Part shown: positions 9,048-17,788 of the stretch, piece after piece
Position numbering within the stretch: the stretch's first letter is position 1
Layout of the letters: each line of letters starts with the position of its first letter
NCBI RefSeq assembly: GCF_009649845.1
Contig: NZ_WJIE01000004.1
Coordinates: forward strand, 796,280 to 860,279
DNA from: Polyangium spumosum
GTDB taxonomy: Bacteria > Myxococcota_A > Polyangia > Polyangiales > Polyangiaceae
DNA length: 64,000 bases
Reading direction: 5' to 3'
Made by a program: the position numbers and the translations under genes
Notes under the pieces: model-generated
Told to the model about the DNA's origin: nothing
Database searches by the model: none
The model's input: the letters and a program-made list of their open reading frames with translations, nothing else

Positions 9048-9168
9048 CACTTCTGGATACCACTGTACGGCTGGCTGATGTCGTTATAGACAGGGCTCTC
9101 TGCCACCCGTTTCTCCCGCGAGGTTGCCCGGAACGTGGCATATCTCGCTCCTCGGAAAAACGGGCGTC

Positions 9169-10458
9169 ATGGAGGAGCTCCCGGTGGACGTGCAAGAAAT
9201 CCAGGCATTGCAGGAAGAGGCCGAGCGGCTCCGCGCGCGCGTGACCGAGCTCGAAGCGGCCCTCGCGGCCGCGACCCGTCGCGTGACCCTCCACGAGGCG
9301 TTCCTCGAGGACCTCCCCGTCCCGGTCGTCGTCACCGACGCCGCGGGGGTGGTGGTCGAAATCAACAAAAAGAGCCGCGAGTCGCTCGGCGTCCCCTCGC
9401 GGGAGCTCGTGGTCGGCAAGCACAACGTGCTCCACAATCCCAGCTCGGCGGCCTCGGGTTATACCGGGTACATCGAGAGGGCCCTGCGTGGCGAGGCCTT
9501 CGTCACGCCGCCCACTTCGTACGATGTAGCCGATACGGGGTTCGGGCGGAAGCGCGAGGTGCGCTGGGCGGAGAACGCGTTCCAGCCCATCGACGTCGAC
9601 GGCGAGCGGTACGTGCTCTCGGTGAACGTCGACGTGACCGAGCGGGTCCGGGCGCTGCGCGCGCAGGAGGAGAGCCAGCAGTTCTTGCGCGGGATCGTCG
9701 AGAATGCGCCCTCGCTCGTGTACGTGAAGGATCTCGCGGGCCGTTATCTGCTGGTCAATAACCAGTTCGAGCAGTTCGCCCACATGGACCGCGCGTCTAT
9801 CCTCGGAATGACGGACGCCGAGCTCTTCGGGGAGCACGCCGAGGAGTACATGGAAGCCGACGGGCGCGTGGCCCGGACGGGGACGCCCCTCGTGCGCGAG
9901 GACGTGCTCCCCATGGGCGACCGCGTCGCCACCTACGTGACGACGAAGTTCCCGCTGCAGGACATCGCGGACAAGACCATCGCCGTGTGCAGCATCTCGG
10001 TCGACGTCACCGAGCAAAAAGAAGCCGAGGCGCGGGCGCGAAAGCTCCAGGACGAGGTGATGTCCCTGCAGGAGGCCACGCTGCGGGCCCTCTCGACGCC
10101 GCTCCTGCCGATCGCCGAGGGCGTCGTGGTGATGCCGCTCATCGGCAACATCGACGCTCGCCGCGCCGAGCAGGTGCTCGAGACGTTGCTCCCCGGCATC
10201 GTGGAGAACCACGCGTCGATCGTCATCCTCGACGTCACCGGCGTGCCGGTCGTCGACGCGCAGGTCGCGAACGCGCTCGTGCAAGCGGCGCGCGCGGTCG
10301 AGCTGCTCGGGGCCGAGGTCGTCCTGACGGGCATCCAGCCGGCGATGGCCCGCACGCTGGTCGACATCGGCATCGAGCTCGGCCGCATCCGGACCCAGAG
10401 CACCCTCCGCGGCGGGATCGCCATCGCGCTCGCCCGCGGCGCGCGAACCAGGCGCTAA
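9169..10458 (+). CDS. PAS-PAS-STAS sensor protein, RsbR-like
   Basis: A 429-residue cytoplasmic sensor. A coiled coil (about 1-35) is followed by two PAS domains (about 38-150 and 155-280) and a C-terminal STAS domain (about 300-425). The linker 'ATLRALSTPLLPI' leads into the STAS domain and is typical of RsbR proteins, which form stressosomes with RsbS and the kinase RsbT. In the STAS domain the position equivalent to the first phosphorylated Thr of RsbR is Ala (VVDA), while the second site (ARTLVD) is kept. An upstream in-frame TTG at 9124 is a weaker start. Its stop overlaps the stop of the next, convergent gene by 4 bp. A paralogue lies at 14413-16014. Confidence 0.85.
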   Translation: MEELPVDVQEIQALQEEAERLRARVTELEAALAAATRRVTLHEAFLEDLPVPVVVTDAAGVVVEINKKSRESLGVPSRELVVGKHNVLHNPSSAASGYTGYIERALRGEAFVTPPTSYDVADTGFGRKREVRWAENAFQPIDVDGERYVLSVNVDVTERVRALRAQEESQQFLRGIVENAPSLVYVKDLAGRYLLVNNQFEQFAHMDRASILGMTDAELFGEHAEEYMEADGRVARTGTPLVREDVLPMGDRVATYVTTKFPLQDIADKTIAVCSISVDVTEQKEAEARARKLQDEVMSLQEATLRALSTPLLPIAEGVVVMPLIGNIDARRAEQVLETLLPGIVENHASIVILDVTGVPVVDAQVANALVQAARAVELLGAEVVLTGIQPAMARTLVDIGIELGRIRTQSTLRGGIAIALARGARTRR

Positions 10459-11423
10459 TCGCCCTCCTTCACGGAGAGCGCCTCCTTGGCCATTTCCTCG
10501 TAACTCATGCGCCGGACGCGCGCGAGCTCCGCGTCGTCGTATTGCCGGGCCATGAACTCCTTGCCCACGCCCCCCAGGCGGCCGAGCAGATCCCCGAGCA
10601 AGGCGCCCGCGAGCGGGTGATCGACCCCGTCCTGCAAGACCCGCAAGAACCGGGTGAAGGGCCGCCGCGACGTCTCCTCCTTGCGGCCGAGGAGCTGCAT
10701 CCGCTTGAACGCGTCCCGGAGCCGTCTCCCCTGCGGATCGACGAAGCTCATCGGATCGAGGAACACGTCGCGGATGAACGGGTGCCCGTGATAAAGCATG
10801 TTCACGAACGCCTTCGCCCCCCGCGCCCGCTCCGCGAGCGAGAGCGACGTCTCGCGCTCGGCCATCCGCCGCTCGTAGGCCTCGGAGCCGTAATACTCCG
10901 CCATGTGATAGTCGATCGCGATGTGGCGCGACTCGTCGCGGTTGATGAGCGTCATCGCCTCCTGGCTCATCTCGTCGTGCACGAAATCGTTGATCGACCG
11001 GAGGAGCGCGATGTCCAGGATGAGCTCCCCCGCCACGATGTAGGCGTTCGCCACGTCGTCGCTCAGGTAATGAATCGCGTCCACGAAATGCGGCGCGAAC
11101 GCCGTCAGGCTCTCGCTCTGCCGGTACATCCTGTAATGGTGCACGTCGTAGAAATCGGCGAGCATCTGCGCCGCGTGCGAGTGCCGCACCTCGTCGACGA
11201 CGAACGTCCGGAAGATGGCCTTCAGCGTCGGAGCCGTGACGCGCCGCTCCTGCTCGCGGAAGAGCGCGCCCGCGAGCCGCTCGATCCCGGCCATGTCCGT
11301 GAAGAGCTGCACGATCGCGATCTCGTCCTCCCGCGACATGGGCCGCGGCTTGCGGCTCCAGTCGAGGTCGCCGACGCGCCACTGATCACGCCGGCAGTTC
11401 TCCAGCATCCGCTCGAGGTCCAT
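10455..11423 (-). CDS. Ferritin-like diiron protein
   Basis: A 322-residue, mostly helical protein with two ExxH motifs (Glu78-His81 in DEVRHSH and Glu164-His167 in DESRHIA) plus candidate bridging glutamates at 48 and 133. This is the ligand set of a carboxylate-bridged diiron centre in a four-helix bundle. Related families include diiron oxygenases acting on amines or acyl chains and storage proteins; the length fits a diiron oxygenase rather than ferritin. The substrate is unknown. No signal peptide is visible. It is transcribed convergently to the PAS-STAS gene with overlapping stops. Confidence 0.75.
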   Translation of the reverse strand: MDLERMLENCRRDQWRVGDLDWSRKPRPMSREDEIAIVQLFTDMAGIERLAGALFREQERRVTAPTLKAIFRTFVVDEVRHSHAAQMLADFYDVHHYRMYRQSESLTAFAPHFVDAIHYLSDDVANAYIVAGELILDIALLRSINDFVHDEMSQEAMTLINRDESRHIAIDYHMAEYYGSEAYERRMAERETSLSLAERARGAKAFVNMLYHGHPFIRDVFLDPMSFVDPQGRRLRDAFKRMQLLGRKEETSRRPFTRFLRVLQDGVDHPLAGALLGDLLGRLGGVGKEFMARQYDDAELARVRRMSYEEMAKEALSVKEGD

Positions 11424-11515
11424 GCCCGTCAGGATACCCCTCGTTATCGACCCGGTAAAGCGCCCGACGGAGGGCGCACACGCGCCCCGGGCACCCCGCT
11501 TGCGTTCGTCGGGGC

Positions 11516-11806
11516 ATGACCCCGACCCGCGTTATCGAGACGACCCGAACGGAAGAGAAGAACCCGGCCAGACCACCCGAGCGGCCCGGAGCGCCGCCCG
11601 CGGAGGATCCGAACATCCGCAAGGGCCCGATCGAGGATCCGCGCATCCGCAAGGGCCCGATCGAGGATCCGCGCATCCGCAAGGGCCCGATCGAGGATCC
11701 GCGGCCCCCGAGCCCCGTCCCCGGCGAACCCGCCGAGGAGCCGCCCGTCATCCGTGATCCTCCCGCGCCCAACCAGAAGCCGGGCGAGGTGATCCGGGTC
11801 GCCTGA
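11516..11806 (+). CDS. Small Pro-rich protein with 10-residue tandem repeats
   Basis: A 96-residue hydrophilic protein rich in Pro, Glu and Arg. It contains three copies of the decapeptide IRKGPIEDPR/N-type unit (about residues 33-62) encoded by the 30-bp DNA repeat at 11611-11700. There is no signal peptide, membrane segment or recognised domain, and the composition suggests an unfolded protein. It lies between the diiron gene and a Ser/Thr kinase gene. The reading frame and repeat length (multiple of three) support it as a gene, but it could also be non-coding. Confidence 0.45.
   Translation: MTPTRVIETTRTEEKNPARPPERPGAPPAEDPNIRKGPIEDPRIRKGPIEDPRIRKGPIEDPRPPSPVPGEPAEEPPVIRDPPAPNQKPGEVIRVA
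11611..11700. repeat. Three 30-bp direct repeats
   Basis: Three head-to-tail copies of a 30-bp unit containing ATCCGCAAGGGCCCGATCGA. The second and third copies are identical and the first differs near its start (gaac instead of gcgc). The unit length preserves the frame of the Pro-rich gene. Confidence 0.9.
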
Positions 11807-11863
11807 AACGAAACGCACGAGCACCTTGATGCGGCCGACGACCTTCGGGCATCATCCGGTCCC

Positions 11864-13555
11864 ATGCGCACGGGAGACGTCGTTGACGGACGCTTCGCCA
11901 TACTGGAGCGCGCCGGCGTCGGCGGCATGGGATCCGTGTATCGAGCCCTCGATCGGCAGACGACGAAGCTCGTCGCGATCAAGGTCCTGCACGCGCCGGA
12001 CACGACCTCGCAGGCCCGCTTCCTCAAGGAGGCCAAGGCGCTCGCGGGGCTCGAGCATCCGCACATCGTCCGCTACGTGACGCACGGCATCTCCCCCGAC
12101 GGCGAGCCGTACCTCGTGATGGAGTGGCTCGAGGGCGAGAGCCTCGACCGGCGCCTCGCCCGCGAGCCTTTTCGCCTCGAGGAGTGCCTCGACCTCGCGC
12201 GGCGCCTCGCCGTGGCCCTCGGCGCCGCCCACACGCGCGGCGTCGTCCACCGCGACGTCAAGCCGAGCAACGTCTTCCTCGTCGACGGCGTGATCGACAA
12301 GGTCCGCCTGCTCGATTTCGGCATCGCCCGCCTCGACGACGTCTCGAGTGGCCTCACCCGCACCGGCAACGTCCTCGGCACCCCCGGGTACATGGCGCCC
12401 GAGCAGGCCCGCGGGGACAAACGGTACGTCGACGCGCGGGCCGACGTCTTTTCGCTCGGCTGCCTGCTCTACGAGTGTTTGACGGGTGAACCACCCTTCA
12501 ACGGCCCGCACCCGATGGCCATCATCACGAAGCTACTCGCGGAGGAGGCGCCGCGCCTGCGCGCGAGCCGCCACGACGTCTCGGAGGCCCTCGACGCCCT
12601 CGTCGCCCGCATGCTCTCGAAGGAGCCCGGCGCGCGCCCCGCGGACGGCGCTGCGGTCGCCGCCGCGCTCGACGCCCTCGCCAGCCTGAAGAGCGTCGAG
12701 CCGCCGCCGCCCTCCATCCGCTCGCGCCCCTCGTACGCGGACGTCTTCCCCTCGATCCCGCCCTCGTCCCCGCCCTCGTCCGATCCGACGCTCGGCATGG
12801 CGGCGACGATGCCGGGCCTCTCCTCGCTGCGCGAGCTGTCCGAGCAAGCCGGGCAGCGCCCCTCGTCGCCGCCGCCCGAGCCTCGATCGAGCCGCATGGT
12901 CGACCTGCCTCCGCCGAGCGTCTCTCCCGCGAGTGATCGCCGCTGGTTCGAGCGCTTGCCGCGGCCCGCGGGCCGGAGCCAGTTCCGGGTCAAGGGCATC
13001 GCCTACAAGGGCCTCCTTCATTACGTCTCGACGCGCCTCGACGGCGGGATGCAATCGCTCGCGAATACGTTCCGCGACCCCGTCTTGCGCGAATACCTCG
13101 GCCAGCCCTTCCTCGCGTCGAGCTTCTACGACTTCTTCCCGCTCGTCGCGGCGAGCGCCGGGTGCGCCGCGCTCGTGGGCGTGCAGCTCGAGGTCTTCGC
13201 CCAGGGCCAGGGCCGGGCCCAGGCGAAGTACGACGCCGAGCACGCCTATCGTTCGTTCGTCCAGGGCCGGTCGATCGACGATTTCCCCTCGCGCTTCCGG
13301 CTCATCGCCACGCGTTATTACGATTTTGGCGAATGGGAGGCGAACTCGTTCTCGCCGGGCACGATCACCTTCGTGCAGCGGGGCATCCCGGCCTGGTCCA
13401 TCCCCTGGTACTCCCCGCTGCAATCGGGGTACATCTCGACGCTCGTCCACCTCGTCTCGGGCAAACCTGCCTCGGTGACCGTCTACCCGACCCGCCGCGA
13501 CGGCGTGAGCGAGGGGATGCAGACGGTCATCCTCGAGATGGACGTGTCGTATTAA
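11864..13555 (+). CDS. Ser/Thr protein kinase with myxobacterial C-terminal domain
   Basis: A 563-residue Hanks-type kinase. The glycine loop GVGGMGSVY (18-26), Lys40, HRDVKPSN (Asp131), DFG (151-153) and APE (178-180) are all intact, so it should be active. Residues 270-360 are a Pro/Ser linker. Residues 370-563 resemble the Myxococcales-restricted TIGR02265/DUF2378 domain (starts FRVKGIAYKGLLHYVSTRL); this is my best match, not certain. There is no transmembrane segment, so it is cytoplasmic. The stop overlaps that of the convergent chlorite-dismutase-family gene. Confidence 0.85.
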   Translation: MRTGDVVDGRFAILERAGVGGMGSVYRALDRQTTKLVAIKVLHAPDTTSQARFLKEAKALAGLEHPHIVRYVTHGISPDGEPYLVMEWLEGESLDRRLAREPFRLEECLDLARRLAVALGAAHTRGVVHRDVKPSNVFLVDGVIDKVRLLDFGIARLDDVSSGLTRTGNVLGTPGYMAPEQARGDKRYVDARADVFSLGCLLYECLTGEPPFNGPHPMAIITKLLAEEAPRLRASRHDVSEALDALVARMLSKEPGARPADGAAVAAALDALASLKSVEPPPPSIRSRPSYADVFPSIPPSSPPSSDPTLGMAATMPGLSSLRELSEQAGQRPSSPPPEPRSSRMVDLPPPSVSPASDRRWFERLPRPAGRSQFRVKGIAYKGLLHYVSTRLDGGMQSLANTFRDPVLREYLGQPFLASSFYDFFPLVAASAGCAALVGVQLEVFAQGQGRAQAKYDAEHAYRSFVQGRSIDDFPSRFRLIATRYYDFGEWEANSFSPGTITFVQRGIPAWSIPWYSPLQSGYISTLVHLVSGKPASVTVYPTRRDGVSEGMQTVILEMDVSY

Positions 13556-14331
13556 GCGAGCACGCGGCCCACGAAGAACGGGCCCATCTGCGTGATGAAC
13601 TCGCTCGTTTGCCGCGTCTTTCGCATGGCCTGCACGATGTGCGAGAGCGGGTGCAGCTCCTTGCCGACGAGGCCGATCACGAACTCGTTGTCGTTCATGT
13701 CGAGCCCGTGGCAGGCGAGCCGGACGTCGTGCGCGAGGTCCTTCGCCCCGTAGGCCTTCCCGATCGTGCCGTGCTCGCGCATGATCCCGCCCTGCTCGCG
13801 CGGCTCGAGCTTGGAGAACGCCCCGCTCCGCCGCAGCGGATACCACACGGCCCACGGCCACGCCGCGTTCGTCACCGTCTCCGCCGGCCTGCGCAAGAGC
13901 CAGTATTCGAGGTCCTGCTCGTAGCCGGTCGAGTAGGTGCGTCCGAGCATGGTCATGTCGGGGCGCAGGCGCAGCCGCGGCGCCGAGCTCTCGTCGAGGA
14001 TCGCCGGGCGCACGATCTCCACGAACGCGCCCGGGTTCTCGCTCCACGTGAGCACGCCGATGCTCCAGGGATCGTTGACGTCCTCGTAGACCACGACCCC
14101 GACGCCCTTGCTCTGGATGCGCGAGCGGGTGTCCCGCGCCTTTCGCGTGATGGCGTCCGCGGTCCCGTTTTCGGCCTGGAAGACCAGGAGCTGCATGAAC
14201 AGCCGCCGATCCATCGTCTGCGGCTGGCCGTCCCGCGGCGCGCCGCGCTCGCTGACGTCGATCTGCAGTTCCTCGCCGCCCTGCCCATGGCCATGTCCGG
14301 CCGGTCGTCCGCCCGGGGTCGCTTCGCTCAT
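13552..14331 (-). CDS. Chlorite dismutase-family haem protein
   Basis: A 259-residue protein whose C-terminal half has the hallmarks of the chlorite dismutase/HemQ family: 'WYPLRRSGAF.KL' (about 163-175), the candidate proximal haem His187 in 'MREHGTIGKAYG', 'HGLDMNDNEFVIG' and a terminal 'QMGPFFVGR'. Family members are haem peroxidases, coproheme decarboxylases (HemQ) or true chlorite dismutases. There is no signal peptide, and no haem-synthesis genes nearby, so the exact reaction is open. The first 20 residues are Gly/His-rich. The start at 14331 was chosen as the first ATG before the conserved region; it is divergent from the PAS-STAS gene. Confidence 0.8.
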   Translation of the reverse strand: MSEATPGGRPAGHGHGQGGEELQIDVSERGAPRDGQPQTMDRRLFMQLLVFQAENGTADAITRKARDTRSRIQSKGVGVVVYEDVNDPWSIGVLTWSENPGAFVEIVRPAILDESSAPRLRLRPDMTMLGRTYSTGYEQDLEYWLLRRPAETVTNAAWPWAVWYPLRRSGAFSKLEPREQGGIMREHGTIGKAYGAKDLAHDVRLACHGLDMNDNEFVIGLVGKELHPLSHIVQAMRKTRQTSEFITQMGPFFVGRVLA

Positions 14332-14412
14332 GTTGCAAGGGCTACCCGCCTCGGCGGCGCGCTGCAAGGCCGGATCGCCCGGCGCCCGAGCGGCGTGGTA
14401 GAAGCCCGGGTC

Positions 14413-16014
14413 ATGGACACGAGCACGCGGCGGGCGGCGCTGCTCCCCGAGCGGGAGAACCTCATCGAGACCTTGCTGGTCGAGATCCCCCAGGCGTCGC
14501 CGTTTTATGCGAACTTCCCGAAGACCGCGCAGCTCGCCATGGCCGCCCGGCTGGTCGACCTCTTCCTCGAGGCCCAGGACGAGGTCCGCGTCGACGCCCT
14601 CCGCGCCTTCGGGGCCGAGGTCTTCACGCGCCGGCACGAGCAAGGCGCGACGCTCGAGCACGTCCTGATCGGCATCCACGCCTGCCGCCGCGCCTTCGCC
14701 CGCCTCGCCCTGCGCGTGCTCCCGACCGAGCCCGCCATCGAGGCCATCGAGCGGGCCGAGCTGGCGTGTGACGAGCTCGTCCGCACCGCCTCGGTGGTCT
14801 ACGAGCAGCGCCGCGACACCGAGCGCAAGGCCTTCGCGGCCCTCGAGCGCAAGTTCCAGCTCCTCTACCAGCGCACCCCGGCCCTCATGCACTCGATCGA
14901 CACGGAGGGCCGCATCAGCGCCGTGAGTGATCGCTGGCTCGACGTGCTCGGCTACACCCGCGACGAGGTCCTCGGCCGTCGCTCGAGCGAGTTCCTCACG
15001 GAGGAGTCGCGCAAGCGCGCCCTCGAGGTGAACATCCCGAGGCTCCGCGCAGAGGGGCACATCGACGACGTCCACTACCAGTTCGTCCGAAAAGACGGCG
15101 AGCTCTTCGACATCCGCCTCTCCAGCGTCGCCGTGCGCGACGAGAGCGGCGAGATCCAGCAGTTCCTCGCGGTCGCGCAGGACGTCAGGGCCGAGATGAA
15201 CGCCACGCGCGCGTTGCGCGAGAGCGAGGAGCGCTGGCGGGGCCTCGCCGAGCTCGCCCCGCTGCCCATCGCCGTGCACAAGGGCGGCGTGTTCCTCTGG
15301 GTCAACGAGGCCCTCGCGCAGTTCGTCGGCCGGCCGCGCGAGGAGATCGTCGGCACGAGCGTCCTCGGGATCGTGCACCCCGAGGACAGGGAGCTGCTCG
15401 TCGCGCGCCTGCGCGAGAGCCGGGAGAGCCGCGTCGCGTTACCTCCGCTCGAGGAGCGATTCATCCGCGCGGACGGCGCCACGGTCTACGCGGACGTCGC
15501 CGCGCGGCCGGTCCTCTTCGAGGGCCAGGAGGCCACGCAGATCGCGGTCGTCGACGTGACGGCGCGGAAATACGCGGAGGAGGCGCGGCGGCAGAACGAG
15601 GCCCAGGCGCGCCTCATCGAGGCCCAGGAAGAGACGCTCCGCGCGCTCTCCACGCCGCTCATCCCCATCGGCGAGGGCATCCTCGTCTCGCCGCTCATCG
15701 GCCGCATCACGGACGAGCGCGCCGCGGGCATCCTGGAGACGCTCGCCGCGGGCGTGGTGGCCCAGGGGGCGCGCGTGGCCATCCTGGATGTCACGGGCGT
15801 CCCCGAGGCCGACGCCCTGGTCGCCGAGTCGCTCGTCCGGGTCGCGCGGGCCATCCGGCTGCTCGGCGCCGAGGTCGTGATCACGGGCATCCAGCCCTCG
15901 ATCGCCCGCACGCTCGTCGATCTCGGCGCCGATCTCGGTGGCCTCGCCACGCGCGCGACGCTCCGGGATGGTATCACGTACGCGATGCGGGGCAGCTCGC
16001 GGAGGCGCGCATGA
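14413..16014 (+). CDS. PAS-PAS-STAS sensor protein with helical N-domain
   Basis: A 533-residue paralogue of the protein at 9169-10458. Residues 10-145 form a helical domain resembling the N-terminal domain of RsbRD-type proteins. Two PAS domains follow (about 155-275 and 285-395) and then a STAS domain (about 410-525). The RsbR-like linker 'LRALSTPLIPIGEG' is present. As in the paralogue, the first phospho-Thr position is Ala (PEADA) and the second Thr (ARTLVD) is kept. It overlaps the next gene by ATGA, so the SrkA-like kinase is translationally coupled to it. Probable stress or redox/ligand sensor. Confidence 0.85.
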   Translation: MDTSTRRAALLPERENLIETLLVEIPQASPFYANFPKTAQLAMAARLVDLFLEAQDEVRVDALRAFGAEVFTRRHEQGATLEHVLIGIHACRRAFARLALRVLPTEPAIEAIERAELACDELVRTASVVYEQRRDTERKAFAALERKFQLLYQRTPALMHSIDTEGRISAVSDRWLDVLGYTRDEVLGRRSSEFLTEESRKRALEVNIPRLRAEGHIDDVHYQFVRKDGELFDIRLSSVAVRDESGEIQQFLAVAQDVRAEMNATRALRESEERWRGLAELAPLPIAVHKGGVFLWVNEALAQFVGRPREEIVGTSVLGIVHPEDRELLVARLRESRESRVALPPLEERFIRADGATVYADVAARPVLFEGQEATQIAVVDVTARKYAEEARRQNEAQARLIEAQEETLRALSTPLIPIGEGILVSPLIGRITDERAAGILETLAAGVVAQGARVAILDVTGVPEADALVAESLVRVARAIRLLGAEVVITGIQPSIARTLVDLGADLGGLATRATLRDGITYAMRGSSRRRA

Positions 16015-16991
16015 ACACGACCGATCTCTTCCTCTCGCTCACCCCGCACAAGGTCCTCGAGGCCGTCGAGGACGCGGGGTTTTCCGTCAATCCTCTCTGC
16101 TACCCGCTGAACTCGTTCGAGAACCGCGTCTACGAGGTCGAGCTCGAGGACCGCTCCCGGCTCGTCGCGAAGTTCTACCGCCCCGGCCGCTGGAGCCCCG
16201 CGCAGATCCTCGAGGAGCACCTCTTCCTCGCCGACCTCGCCGAGGCCGAGGTCCCGGTTTGCCTTCCCCGGACGCTCCGCGGCGGCGGCACCCTCGGCGC
16301 CGTCGACGGCATCTCGTATTGCCTCTTCCCGCGCATGGGCGGCCGCGCCCCCGACGAGCCCGACCTCGACCTCCTCCAGCGCCTCGGCATGCTCGCCGCG
16401 CGTATCCACAACGTCGGCGCGGCGCGGCCGGCGGCGCACAGGGTCCGCCTCGACGCGGACGTTTTCGTCCGGCAGAACGTCGCGTTCCTGCGCGAAAAGG
16501 CGTTCGTCCCGCAGCGCCTGCTCCCGCGGTACGAGCGCGCGGCGCGGGTGATCGCGGACTTCGTCGACGAGGGGATTGCGGCCACGCCCGTCCACCGCAT
16601 TCACGGCGATCTGCACCTCGGCAACCTGCTCTTGCGTGACGGCGTGCTCTCGGTCGTCGATTTCGACGACATGGTCGTGGGCCCGGCCGTGCAGGATTTG
16701 TGGCTGCTCCTGCCTGGCCAGGGGGTCGAGGCGCGGATCGCGCTGGAGAGCTTCCTCGAAGGGTACGAGACGCTGCGCGCGTTTGATCGAAAGAGCCTCC
16801 GCCTCGCCACGCCGCTCCGGGGCCTTCGCCGCGTCCATTATGCGGCCTGGATCGCGCGGCGCTTCCACGACCCCATCTTCCCCCGCACCTTCCCCCATTT
16901 CGGGACCGAGGCCTACTGGGAGGAGGAGACGCGGGATCTCGAGCAGATCCTCCAGATGATCGCCGGCGAGCGCGGGGGCTTCGAGGCATGA
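16011..16991 (+). CDS. srkA: SrkA/YihE-like stress response kinase
   Basis: A 326-residue aminoglycoside-phosphotransferase-fold kinase matching the length and layout of stress response kinase A (YihE). Visible elements are Lys54 in LVAKFYRPGRW, the catalytic loop HRIHGDLHLGN (Asp200, Asn205) and the metal-binding VVDFDD (Asp217). SrkA phosphorylates Ser/Thr residues and protects enterobacteria against stress-induced death. It overlaps both the upstream PAS-STAS gene and the downstream exonuclease gene by 4 bp, forming a tight three-gene operon. This suggests a stress-response role in common. Confidence 0.85.
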   Translation: MNTTDLFLSLTPHKVLEAVEDAGFSVNPLCYPLNSFENRVYEVELEDRSRLVAKFYRPGRWSPAQILEEHLFLADLAEAEVPVCLPRTLRGGGTLGAVDGISYCLFPRMGGRAPDEPDLDLLQRLGMLAARIHNVGAARPAAHRVRLDADVFVRQNVAFLREKAFVPQRLLPRYERAARVIADFVDEGIAATPVHRIHGDLHLGNLLLRDGVLSVVDFDDMVVGPAVQDLWLLLPGQGVEARIALESFLEGYETLRAFDRKSLRLATPLRGLRRVHYAAWIARRFHDPIFPRTFPHFGTEAYWEEETRDLEQILQMIAGERGGFEA

Positions 16992-17788
16992 CGACGTTCG
17001 TCGTCTTCGATTTCGAGGCCATCCTCGACAAGGACAACCCGCTCCCCGAGGGCGCCGATCCGGATCGCGTGCCCGCCGTCTCCCACCTCGCGATCGTCTC
17101 CGGCGCCACCCTCGCCATCGTCGTCGAGGATGCGGGGATCCGCGTCTACCCGCCGCGCCTGCTCGGCGGGCCGAGTGGCGGGGACGAAGCCGCGATCGTG
17201 CGTGATTTCGTCAAGCGGGTCGGGGACAAGCGGCCCGTGCTCGTCTCGTGGAATGGCCGTGGCTTCGATCTCCCGCTCGTCCTCGCCCGCGCGATGCGCC
17301 ACGGCGTCGTCGCGCCCTGGCTCTGGAACCGCGATTTCGAGGATCGTTATCGGGGGCAGAACCACCTCGATCTCCAGGACGCCGTCAGCATGCGTGGCGC
17401 CGGCCGGGCCTCGCGGATGGCCTCGTTCGCGTGCCTCTGCGGCTTTCCTGGCAAGGTCGGCGTCGACGGCTCCGACGTGGAGGGCCTCTGGGCGAAGGGC
17501 CCGGAGGGCCGCGAGGCCGTGCGCCGTTACAACCTCGCCGACGTCGCCTCCGAGGCTGCGATCCTCCTGCGCTTGCTTGTTTGTCGGGGCGATATCACGC
17601 TCCACGATTATCGCGAGGGCGCGCGGGCGCTGCTCGCGCACGTCGACGGCGACGAGCGGCTAGCGGTGTTGCGGCCGGAGATCGATCGTGAGGTATTTCT
17701 GCTCGCCGACGCCGGCAAGCCGGAAGGCGAGGGGCAGGGGGAGGCTCCGGACGCGGACGGCGAGGCGCCCGCTCACGCCTTCCGATAA
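16988..17788 (+). CDS. PolB-type 3'-5' exonuclease
   Basis: A 266-residue protein with the DEDD exonuclease pattern: 'VFDFEA' near residue 6-11 (Exo I), 'SWNGRGFDLP' near 86-95 (Exo II) and 'YNLADVASEA' near 180 (Exo III). It resembles the stand-alone predicted 3'-5' exonucleases related to the proofreading domain of DNA polymerase B. The Pro/Glu-rich C-terminus (about 240-266) is probably disordered. The start overlaps the SrkA-like gene by ATGA. The 3' end overlaps the convergent transporter gene by 16 bp. Confidence 0.8.
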   Translation: MTTFVVFDFEAILDKDNPLPEGADPDRVPAVSHLAIVSGATLAIVVEDAGIRVYPPRLLGGPSGGDEAAIVRDFVKRVGDKRPVLVSWNGRGFDLPLVLARAMRHGVVAPWLWNRDFEDRYRGQNHLDLQDAVSMRGAGRASRMASFACLCGFPGKVGVDGSDVEGLWAKGPEGREAVRRYNLADVASEAAILLRLLVCRGDITLHDYREGARALLAHVDGDERLAVLRPEIDREVFLLADAGKPEGEGQGEAPDADGEAPAHAFR

